A stretch of DNA of 12,156 bases, taken from NCBI RefSeq assembly GCF_003478505.1, contig NZ_QUFI01000054.1, forward strand, positions 1 through 12,156. Direction: 5' to 3'. Each line of letters opens with the position of its first letter. Within the stretch, counting starts at the first letter, position 1. The notes under the pieces are model-generated. The model did no database searches, was not told where the DNA came from, and was given only the letters and a program-made list of their open reading frames with translations. The position numbers were made by a program, and so were the translations under genes. This document shows positions 6,806-12,156 of this stretch, piece after piece. The DNA comes from Clostridium sp. AF27-2AA (GTDB lineage: Bacteria > Bacillota > Clostridia > Lachnospirales > Lachnospiraceae).

Positions 6806-7034
6806 CCGCTTCCTCGATTTCCGGGGCAATCACAAACTGATGGATCAGACTGTCATAGCAGTCCTCGCACAGATCCCAATGATGGATTTCTCCATCTTTT
6901 TCCGAAAAATAATCCCACGGATAATTCACGGCAAATCCCCCCTCCCGGAGGATTCCGCGCTCTACCACCAGTTTCTTTCCGCAGCCATTGCAGACAACAG
7001 ACTCCAGCATTCCATTTTCCTGATATTTTCTCAT
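6792..7034 (-). CDS. Small double-CxxC (zinc-ribbon-like) protein of unknown function
   Basis: I do not recognise this 80-residue protein. It has two CxxC pairs, Cys15-x2-Cys18 (VVCNGCGKK) and Cys56-x2-Cys59 (DLCEDCYD), 38 residues apart, with His51-His52 just before the second pair. This is a layout expected of a single zinc-binding knuckle pair. The region between is FAVNYPWDYFSEKDGE, and the C-terminal end is acidic and hydrophobic (IAPEIEEAVEF). There is no signal peptide or membrane segment. The ATG at 7034 has a strong GAGGAA 8 nt upstream. The frame runs on upstream to 7352, but that part overlaps rimI and its terminator. It lies between rimI and rnz in a tRNA-maturation neighbourhood, so a role in RNA or protein quality control is only a guess. 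Confidence 0.8.
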   Translation of the reverse strand: MRKYQENGMLESVVCNGCGKKLVVERGILREGGFAVNYPWDYFSEKDGEIHHWDLCEDCYDSLIHQFVIAPEIEEAVEFM

Positions 7035-7104
7035 GTTGATTCCTCGCCTTTTCTTTTTCGCATATTTCACCTGCTGCAGCACCAGATTTTCTTTGTCATT
7101 TTGC

Positions 7105-7139
7105 AAAAACAGGGGACACGGCACCGACACCGCATCCCC
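7105..7139 (-). terminator. Intrinsic terminator after rimI
   Basis: It begins 28 bp after the rimI stop on the minus strand. GGGGATGCGG (7130-7139) pairs over 10 bp with CCGTGTCCCC (7112-7121), including two G-U pairs, around an 8-nt loop. TGTTTTT follows. It marks the end of the ycxB-like-tsaE-tsaB-rimI transcript. I found no convincing promoter between it and the 80-residue gene, so that gene may rely on read-through. Confidence 0.78.
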
Positions 7140-7167
7140 TACATTATAAACAGAAATATTCGCGATT

Positions 7168-7620
7168 TTAAGTGGTAATTCTTTCCGGCAGATCCCGTTT
7201 CCACATGATGAGGGCATCCTCGGTCGGGTTGTGATAGTAGGCTTTCCGCACTGCCTCTGCCGTAAAACCATAGGATTCATACAGCTTCCGGGCCGCGAGG
7301 TTGCCTTCGCGCACCTCCAAGCTGATGGCGTAAGCACCTTCCCGGATAGCATACTCTACCATGGCATCCATCATTTTTCTGCCCAGTCCCAGGCGGCGGC
7401 AGGACGGATGCACGGCAATGCGCTGCACCTCCCCCTCACCGGCCAGCACCCGCAGATTGCAGTAGCCGAGAATATTTTCCGCCTGCTCAAATACATAATA
7501 CACATCATACGGGCTGTGGATTCCGGATTCCAGAATGGAATAGGACCAGCTTTCTGAAAAGCAGAGCTTCTCCAGCTCTGCTATGAGCGGAAGATCCCGC
7601 TCCTCCATGCGGCGGATCAC
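7168..7620 (-). CDS. rimI: Ribosomal protein S18-alanine N-acetyltransferase RimI
   Basis: RimI is a GNAT acetyltransferase that acetylates the N-terminal alanine of ribosomal protein S18 (known of the family; in many bacteria its substrate range is not settled). The 150-residue protein has the acetyl-CoA pyrophosphate loop RRLGLGRKM at 75-83 and SLEVREGNLAARKLYESYGF at 100-119. Glu102 and Tyr114 there match the catalytic residues of the Salmonella enzyme. The start is a GTG at 7620 that overlaps the tsaB stop as GTGA and has AGGAG about 8 nt upstream. An ATG at 7608 is a weaker alternative. Grouping with tsaB and tsaE is the usual Firmicutes arrangement. Confidence 0.94.
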   Translation of the reverse strand: MIRRMEERDLPLIAELEKLCFSESWSYSILESGIHSPYDVYYVFEQAENILGYCNLRVLAGEGEVQRIAVHPSCRRLGLGRKMMDAMVEYAIREGAYAISLEVREGNLAARKLYESYGFTAEAVRKAYYHNPTEDALIMWKRDLPERITT

Positions 7621-8372
7621 TGTGTGTCTCCTGTTCCAACGCTATGTCCTGCTGCCAGCTCGTCCGTCTTACCCTGGCGTTTTGCCTCTTCCAGTTCCCG
7701 TTCTGCCTGTGCTTTTCGCAGATAATCCGGTGCATGGTCCATCGCAGAGACAGTTTTTCCCTCCGCAAAGTACACGCTTCCAAGAGCTGCCACGCTGGCA
7801 CCACGCTGACGGTTCGCCTGGGCTGGGGCAAAGGAGAACAGCGCGGTCATCTCTTCGCGGATAATCTTCTCATTCACCGATACGCCATCCCCTAAAAAGA
7901 TGACACGCTCGCCGCGCGCGTTCAGTTCCTGAATCAGCTCATGGATATCCATGCCGCACTGAGGCTTTACGACCGCAAAATTCTCTTCATAATGATAGAG
8001 TCCCGTATAAACCTGTCCTCTTCTCGCGTCCATGATGGGGCAGATGAGGGCAGAGGTTCCATATAAATTGTATGCCATGGCATCCATGGTCGGTACGTGC
8101 ACCAGCGGCTTTTCCAATGCCAGGCCCAGGCCCTTTGCTGTTGCAGAGCCGATACGCAGGCCTGTATAGGAGCCAGGACCACCGGATACCGCAATGGCAT
8201 CTACCTCGTGCAGATCCAGTTCCAGCATGCGGGTCACCTCATCAATCATGGGAAGCAGCGTCTGGGAATGCGTCTTTTTAAAATCCACCGTATACTCTGC
8301 TGTTACCAGACCGTCCGTCACTACAGCCACAGAAGCCACCAGCGACGCGCTCTCTATTCCAAGTATCTTCAT
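7617..8372 (-). CDS. tsaB: tRNA threonylcarbamoyladenosine synthesis protein TsaB
   Basis: TsaB (YeaZ) is the catalytically inactive ASKHA partner that dimerises with TsaD and supports t6A formation. The 251-residue protein begins MKILGIESAS and has THSQTLLP (34-41), the hallmark SGGPGSYTGLRIG at 63-75, and a C-terminal PDYLRKAQAERE. The last 25 or so residues, rich in Lys, Glu and Gly, extend beyond the conserved core. GGAGGG lies about 7 nt before the ATG, which overlaps the tsaE stop as ATGA. The stop overlaps the rimI GTG. These junctions indicate coupled translation of tsaE, tsaB and rimI. Confidence 0.96.
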   Translation of the reverse strand: MKILGIESASLVASVAVVTDGLVTAEYTVDFKKTHSQTLLPMIDEVTRMLELDLHEVDAIAVSGGPGSYTGLRIGSATAKGLGLALEKPLVHVPTMDAMAYNLYGTSALICPIMDARRGQVYTGLYHYEENFAVVKPQCGMDIHELIQELNARGERVIFLGDGVSVNEKIIREEMTALFSFAPAQANRQRGASVAALGSVYFAEGKTVSAMDHAPDYLRKAQAERELEEAKRQGKTDELAAGHSVGTGDTQ

Positions 8373-8797
8373 TCTAATCCCTCCACCGTTATCTTACGGT
8401 AATCAAATCCCTGTTCCAGATCTTTTTCAATACGGATGCGGATCACCTCGTCCGGAAGAATCTCCGGAATGAGCTGGGACCATTCGATCAGGCAGACGCC
8501 CTCTCCGTAAAAGCAGTCCTCATAGCCGATTTCATCCATCTCACTCACATCACCGATGCGGTATACATCAAAGTGGTACAGGGGAAGCCGTCCGCTGTCG
8601 TACTGCTGTACAATGGTAAAGGTCGGGCTGTTCACCGGCTCGTCAATGCCAAGCCCGGCTGCAAACCCCTGGGTAAAGATGGTTTTTCCCACACCAAGGT
8701 CCCCGTCCAGACAGTACACCTGACCAGGTTTTGACTGCCCACCCAGAAGTTTTCCGAGCGCATAAGTCTCCTCGGGACTGTTGCTTATTTTCTCCAT
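8369..8797 (-). CDS. tsaE: tRNA threonylcarbamoyladenosine synthesis ATPase TsaE
   Basis: TsaE (YjeE) is a small P-loop ATPase that binds the TsaB-TsaD dimer and drives turnover in t6A synthesis. The 142-residue protein has the Walker A motif GDLGVGKT at 32-39, SPTFTIVQQY (57-66) in the switch region, HFDVYRI (75-81) and IEWSQLIP near 104-111. Length is normal. GGAGG lies 8 nt before the ATG, inside the end of the upstream gene. The start shares one base with that gene's stop (TGATG). Confidence 0.96.
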   Translation of the reverse strand: MEKISNSPEETYALGKLLGGQSKPGQVYCLDGDLGVGKTIFTQGFAAGLGIDEPVNSPTFTIVQQYDSGRLPLYHFDVYRIGDVSEMDEIGYEDCFYGEGVCLIEWSQLIPEILPDEVIRIRIEKDLEQGFDYRKITVEGLE

Positions 8798-9345
8798 CAG
8801 ATTTTCCTCCGTCTTTCTTTCGGAAGATGCGCCGTCACCAGTTCCCGGAACGTCTCTTCCTGTTCACCCAGGGTTTCTTTCGGAATCAGGTAGGCATGCA
8901 CCCGGTCCATGTAAAGAATGTACATGGATGATTTTGCGTCCAGCCGTCCCATCTGTTCCCAGGTGAAATCTGCTGAATTTTCTTCCTGGCTCACAGTCAG
9001 TTTCTCATCATCAAAGATCAGGCGCATGGGATTCTTCACCGCCGGGCGCTTTGCCTGTTTTCTGGCCTTGTTCCAGAGAAGGAAAGGCTGCCACACCGTA
9101 AAGATCAGCGCGCAGACCACAAGCAGACACCGGTATGGCACCGTAGTAGTACTCCACCGAAAGATCAGAAGATACAAAGCCGCCAGGGAAAAGATCAGGT
9201 TGAACATTCCCATAAATCCGGCATTGGCATGATACATGGAAAACATCCACAGATCCTTTGCCGTAATGCGCAGGGTCACATCCACCGTTTTGCCGGTACG
9301 GACAGACCCGCCAGTCACATTGACCTCGTTGGTCTCATTTGCCAT
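8797..9345 (-). CDS. YcxB-like membrane protein
   Basis: The 182-residue protein has a polar N-terminus, two predicted membrane helices (about 43-63 and 72-91) joined by a short loop, a basic stretch RKQAKRPAVK, and a C-terminal soluble domain. The line DFTWEQMGRLDAKSSMYILYMDRVHAYLIPKETL at 126-159 (given here in two halves: strand-turn residues Trp129, Tyr142, and the IPKETL end) resembles the YcxB-like C-terminal domain. The function of that family is not known. AAAGGAGA lies upstream of the ATG. Its stop overlaps the tsaE start as TGATG, so it heads the tsaE-tsaB-rimI operon. The coupling may be for expression only. Confidence 0.85.
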   Translation of the reverse strand: MANETNEVNVTGGSVRTGKTVDVTLRITAKDLWMFSMYHANAGFMGMFNLIFSLAALYLLIFRWSTTTVPYRCLLVVCALIFTVWQPFLLWNKARKQAKRPAVKNPMRLIFDDEKLTVSQEENSADFTWEQMGRLDAKSSMYILYMDRVHAYLIPKETLGEQEETFRELVTAHLPKERRRKI

Positions 9346-9375
9346 TGATACTTAGCTCTCCTTTCCAAATTCATT

Positions 9376-9408
9376 TTCACACCGACGGCCATACTGCCAC
9401 CGGGTGAA
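9376..9408 (-). other. Stem-loop between tex and the ycxB-like gene
   Basis: In minus-strand RNA, TTCAC plus CCGGTGGC (9396-9408) pairs with GCCGTCGG, a bulged U and GTGAA (9376-9389): 13 bp with two adjacent G-U pairs and a 6-nt loop. The G-U pairs would be A-C mismatches on the other strand, so the fold belongs to the tex-to-ycxB direction. No U-run follows, so it is not a standard terminator. It may protect the tex mRNA end or be a processing site. Confidence 0.45.
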
Positions 9409-9418
9409 TTTCTTATTT

Positions 9419-11560
9419 TTACAGTTTCATGGTCAGGGCAATGCGCTTCTTGTTCAGATCTACACTTAACACCTTCACCTCTACGATATCACCGACACTG
9501 ACTGCTTCCAGCGGATGTTTGATGTAGCGGTCCGTCATCTGGGAAATGTGAACCAGTCCGTCCTGATGCACACCGATATCTACAAACGCGCCAAAGTCAA
9601 TGACATTGCGGACCGTTCCCTTTAATACCATGCCAGGAGTAAGATCCTTCATCTCCAGGACATCCGTGCGCAGGATGGGCTTTGGCATCTCCTCACGCGG
9701 GTCTCTGGCCGGTTTTTCCAGCTCTTTTACGATATCTTTTAAGGTAATCTCACCAAGACCAAGCTCTTCTGCCAGTCCTTTGCAGCCACGTACTTTCCTG
9801 CCAAGCTCCTTTAAGCCGCCTGCCGCAATGTCTTCCGGCTGGCAGCCCAGTTTCTTCAGAAGCGCCTCTACTGCTGCGTAGCTTTCCGGATGGACCGAAG
9901 TCATGTCGAGCGGATTGTCACCGCCGTTGATACGCATGAAGCCGGCACACTGTTCAAAGGCCTTCGGTCCGAGCTTTGCGACCTTTAAAAGCTGTCTGCG
10001 GTTTGTAAACATGCCATGTTCTTCCCGGTATGCCACAATATTCTTCGCAATGGCCTTAGATACACCGGAAATATACTCAAGCAGGGAAGCCGACGCGGTA
10101 TTTAAGTCCACGCCGACACGGTTTACACAGTCCTCCACAACACCCTGCAGGGTCTCGCTTAAGTTCTTCTGGTTCATGTCATGCTGGTACTGGCCTACAC
10201 CGATGGACTTCGGATCAATCTTGACCAGCTCTGCTAACGGATCCTGCAGTCTTCTTGCGATAGAAGCTGCACTTCGCTGTCCCACATCAAAGTTCGGAAA
10301 TTCTTCCGTAGCCAGCTTACTTGCGGAATACACGGAAGCTCCGGCCTCATTGACAATGACATACTGTACCTGCTGCGGAATTTCCTTAATAAGATCCACA
10401 ATAATCATCTCAGATTCCCGGGACGCAGTTCCGTTGCCCAGGGAAATCAGGGAAATGTTATACTTTCTGATCAGGTCTTTCACAACCTTTTTAGACTCTT
10501 CTACCTTATTCTGTGGTGCGGTCGGGAAAATGACCGTAGTGTCCAGTACCTTTCCGGTTGCGTCCACCACAGCCAGCTTGCAGCCAGTACGGAATGCCGG
10601 ATCCCAGCCCAGCACCACACGGCCTGCCACCGGCGGCTGCATCAGAAGCTGTTTTAAGTTCTTGCCAAATACCTTGATGGCACCAGCCTCCGCGGTCTCG
10701 GTCAGAGAACTGCGAATTTCACGCTCAATGGCCGGAGCGATCAGACGGCGGTAACTGTCTGCCACAACTTCCTTTAAAACCGGCGTGGTATACGGATTGT
10801 CCAGGGTAATAACCTGCTTTTCCAGATAATGCAGGATGTTTTCTTCCGGCGCCTCTGCCTTCACGGTCAGCACCTTTTCTTTTTCACCGCGGTTTAATGC
10901 CAGCACACGGTGACCGGCACATTTCTTCACCGGCTCCTCGTACTGGTAGTACATCTCGTAAACAGACTCTGCTTTTTCATCCTTTGCCTGGGAACGGATC
11001 ATTCCCTGTTCCATGGTGGCATTCCGGATATAAGTACGGTAATCTGCCCGGTCAGAAATGCGCTCCGCGATAATATCCTTTGCCCCGGCCATGGCATCTG
11101 CCACTGCCGGTACCTCGTTTGCTTCAGAGACATAGCGCTCCGCAAGCTGCTCTAACGGCTCCTTTGCCTGCTGGTTCAGGATCAGCTCCGCAAGCGGTTC
11201 CAGTCCGCGCTCCTTTGCGATCATGGCACGGGTGCGGCGCTTCGGACGGTATGGACGGTACAGATCCTCCAGCGCTACCATGGTCATAGCCTCCTGGATC
11301 TGTTTTTCCAGCTCCGGCGTCAGCTTTTCCTGATCCCGGATGGTGGAAAGCACCTGGTTTTTCTTTTCCTCCAGATTGCGCAGATAGCGCAGACGCTCGT
11401 CCAGGTTGCGGAGTACCTCATCGTTCAGGGAGCCGGTTGCCTCTTTCCGGTAACGGGCAATGAACGGAATGGTATTTCCCTCATCGATCAGCCGGACCGC
11501 TGCCTCCACCTGTTTATATCCAATCTGCAGCTCATCCTGCAATATTTTAAAAATATCCAT
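9419..11560 (-). CDS. tex: Tex-family RNA-binding transcription accessory protein
   Basis: Tex is a cytoplasmic nucleic-acid-binding protein related to eukaryotic Spt6. Its exact bacterial role is unsettled (transcription, toxin gene expression, RNA turnover). With the start at 11560 it has 713 residues. The order is an N-terminal helical Tex_N region (1 to about 185, with GNTIPFIARYRKEATGSL), a YqgF/RuvC-like domain (about 315-445, GWDPAFRTGCK and LGNGTASRE), helix-hairpin-helix repeats (about 490-545), and a C-terminal S1 domain (about 642-713, GTVRNVIDFGAFVDIGVHQDG). The in-frame ATG at 11584 lies only about 13 nt after the predicted transcription start and lacks a ribosome binding site. 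The ATG at 11560 has AAAAGGAG 11 nt ahead and begins like other family members (MDIFKILQDELQI). Confidence 0.95.
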   Translation of the reverse strand: MDIFKILQDELQIGYKQVEAAVRLIDEGNTIPFIARYRKEATGSLNDEVLRNLDERLRYLRNLEEKKNQVLSTIRDQEKLTPELEKQIQEAMTMVALEDLYRPYRPKRRTRAMIAKERGLEPLAELILNQQAKEPLEQLAERYVSEANEVPAVADAMAGAKDIIAERISDRADYRTYIRNATMEQGMIRSQAKDEKAESVYEMYYQYEEPVKKCAGHRVLALNRGEKEKVLTVKAEAPEENILHYLEKQVITLDNPYTTPVLKEVVADSYRRLIAPAIEREIRSSLTETAEAGAIKVFGKNLKQLLMQPPVAGRVVLGWDPAFRTGCKLAVVDATGKVLDTTVIFPTAPQNKVEESKKVVKDLIRKYNISLISLGNGTASRESEMIIVDLIKEIPQQVQYVIVNEAGASVYSASKLATEEFPNFDVGQRSAASIARRLQDPLAELVKIDPKSIGVGQYQHDMNQKNLSETLQGVVEDCVNRVGVDLNTASASLLEYISGVSKAIAKNIVAYREEHGMFTNRRQLLKVAKLGPKAFEQCAGFMRINGGDNPLDMTSVHPESYAAVEALLKKLGCQPEDIAAGGLKELGRKVRGCKGLAEELGLGEITLKDIVKELEKPARDPREEMPKPILRTDVLEMKDLTPGMVLKGTVRNVIDFGAFVDIGVHQDGLVHISQMTDRYIKHPLEAVSVGDIVEVKVLSVDLNKKRIALTMKL

Positions 11561-11603
11561 TAACTGTAAAACTCCTTTTGTCATTCTTTAAGCTGTATTC
11601 CCC

Positions 11604-11632
11604 ATTATAATCCATAACCAGATGCCGCGCAA
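11604..11632 (-). promoter_or_regulatory. Sigma-A promoter of tex
   Basis: On the minus strand there is a perfect -10 TATAAT (11604-11609), a 17-bp spacer and a weak -35 TTGCGC (11627-11632). Transcription would start near 11597, leaving a leader of about 37 nt to the ATG at 11560. Confidence 0.7.
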
Positions 11633-11650
11633 GCTGTTCGGTATTCTCCC

Positions 11651-11679
11651 TTGAGGCTTTTTTATTTTCGTGTTATGAT
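11651..11679 (+). promoter_or_regulatory. Sigma-A promoter of the DUF4190-like gene, divergent from tex
   Basis: TTGAGG (11651-11656), a 17-bp spacer and an extended -10 TGTTATGAT (TATGAT at 11674-11679) are seen. The -35 boxes of this and the tex promoter are 18 bp apart, back to back. A short CATGA...TCATG inverted repeat follows in the leader, near the expected transcription start. Confidence 0.7.
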
Positions 11680-11719
11680 GAAACATGACATTTTCATGGA
11701 TACTTACGGAGGAATTTAT

Positions 11720-12070
11720 ATGGAACAGAACATCGGAGCAAAACGCCCCGCCCCGAATAGACTCGCGCGAACTAGTCTCTTTCTCGGCATCTTCGGAATC
11801 TTCAGCTGGTTCTACCCGCCAGTACAGATCATACTCGGATCCGCAGCGGCTCTCAGTGCATGGCTTTCCCGCAGAGACCGCCATTTCACCGGTGCCGGAA
11901 TTGCCGGATTTGTCATCGGAATCTTCTGCATTCTGTTGAGCTTTTTTATCTTTTTTCAGTATATGCTGGTCTACAATGTAGCCCAGGACCCAGCTAACGC
12001 TGACCTCATCCGCCAGGTCTACCACCAGGCCCAGGAAATCTTAAATGGAATGGGAACAGCCGCACAGTAA
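11720..12070 (+). CDS. Small DUF4190-like membrane protein
   Basis: The 116-residue protein is the only plus-strand gene. A basic N-terminus (AKRPAPNRLAR) is followed by a hydrophobic stretch at about 18-48 (SLFLGIFGIFSWF, then PPVQIILGSAAALSAWL), a polar turn SRRDRHFTG, a second hydrophobic segment at about 57-83 (GAGIAGFVIGIFCILLSF), and a soluble tail rich in Gln and Ala. The pattern of an N-terminal SLxLGI, a mid LSRRxxxxxGxGIAG and a short tail is like DUF4190 proteins common in Clostridia, whose function is unknown. The ATG at 11720 is chosen over an earlier in-frame ATG at 11651 because GGAGGA lies 6 nt upstream and the promoter -10 is at 11674-11679. Confidence 0.82.
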   Translation: MEQNIGAKRPAPNRLARTSLFLGIFGIFSWFYPPVQIILGSAAALSAWLSRRDRHFTGAGIAGFVIGIFCILLSFFIFFQYMLVYNVAQDPANADLIRQVYHQAQEILNGMGTAAQ

Positions 12071-12156
12071 AATATAACAATTTAAATCATGTTCACGAAA
12101 GGTCCGAAGCAGGCCGGGTGGTATCCCGCTGCGCAAAATATAAGTGCTGTGTTCGG
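12071..12156. other. Non-coding right edge with GC-rich hairpin
   Basis: No gene is seen in these 86 bases. After an AT-rich stretch there is GCAG-GC-CGGG, a 6-nt loop, then CCCG-CTGC (12109-12132): an 8-bp stem with a 2-nt bulge. No U-run follows on either strand within the window. The arm GGCCGGGTGGTA (12112-12123) is also complementary, but for one position, to TACCACCAGGCC near the end of the preceding gene (12020-12031). It may be a transcript end or the start of an element cut by the window edge. Confidence 0.3.

Noticed and set aside
7035..7352. In-frame upstream extension of the 80-residue gene
   Set aside because: It overlaps rimI and the rimI terminator; the ATG at 7034 has a strong ribosome binding site.
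9903..10754. 283-residue plus-strand open frame
   Set aside because: Antisense to tex, Ser/Thr-rich shadow of its codons, with no domain.
11561..11584. Earlier ATG for tex at 11584
   Set aside because: No ribosome binding site, and only about 13 nt from the predicted transcript start; the next ATG fits the family better.
11588..12025. 145-residue minus-strand open frame opposite the DUF4190-like gene
   Set aside because: The plus strand has the promoter, the ribosome binding site and a sensible membrane-protein pattern; the minus frame shows none of these.
12097..12132. Resemblance to the SRP RNA core (AGGTCCG...AAGCAG) and to a T-box motif (GGGTGGTA)
   Set aside because: The SRP tetraloop and purine-rich symmetric loop are missing. 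A T-box stem I would need over 100 nt of leader, which here is coding sequence.
1..12156. Search for CRISPR repeats, insertion sequences, phage genes, toxin-antitoxin pairs and defence genes
   Set aside because: No spaced repeats, transposase, integrase or known defence domain was seen; nearly all the coding sequence is housekeeping.

Overview
The window looks like core chromosome of a low-to-mid GC Clostridia bacterium, most likely a member of the Lachnospiraceae. This rests on the protein flavours (a two-histidine/cysteine FolE, a Firmicutes-type unimodular QueF, a YcxB-like protein and a Tex with a C-terminal S1 domain), on AGGAGG-type ribosome binding sites, and on textbook sigma-A promoters with 17-bp spacers. 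Apart from one small gene at the right end, everything is read on the minus strand, so genes run from high to low coordinates. I see no prophage, transposon, CRISPR array or defence cassette.

Layout from the left edge. At 1-500 there is a stable-RNA promoter region: two tRNA-Ser genes (GGA and UGA anticodons, both without an encoded CCA), two strong tandem promoters in front of them, and a third strong promoter after them that fires out of the window. Its sequence resembles an rRNA promoter and leader, so an rRNA operon probably begins just beyond position 1. At 578-3960 lies a complete queuosine-precursor (preQ1) operon, transcribed as queD-queE-folE-queC-queF. It starts at a strong promoter, passes through a preQ1-I type riboswitch with an intrinsic terminator, and ends at an intrinsic terminator after queF.

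At 4005-7034 is a block orf80-rnz-tsaD-ispD: a small double-CxxC protein of unknown function, RNase Z, the t6A transferase TsaD, and the MEP-pathway enzyme IspD. At 7105-9345 is a tightly overlapping operon ycxB-like-tsaE-tsaB-rimI, closed by an intrinsic terminator. At 9419-11560 is tex, and divergent from it at 11720-12070 is a small DUF4190-like membrane protein with its own promoter. The last 86 bases hold no recognisable gene.

The unifying theme is tRNA biology. There are tRNA genes, tRNA 3' maturation (RNase Z, needed because the tRNA-Ser genes lack CCA), t6A modification of ANN-decoding tRNAs (TsaB, TsaD, TsaE), and synthesis of the queuosine precursor for GUN-anticodon tRNAs (FolE, QueD, QueE, QueC, QueF) under preQ1 feedback. 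I did not find a clearly new system. The most open questions are the conserved-looking 80-residue CxxC protein, the YcxB-like membrane protein coupled to tsaE, and the repeated promoter modules at the left edge.
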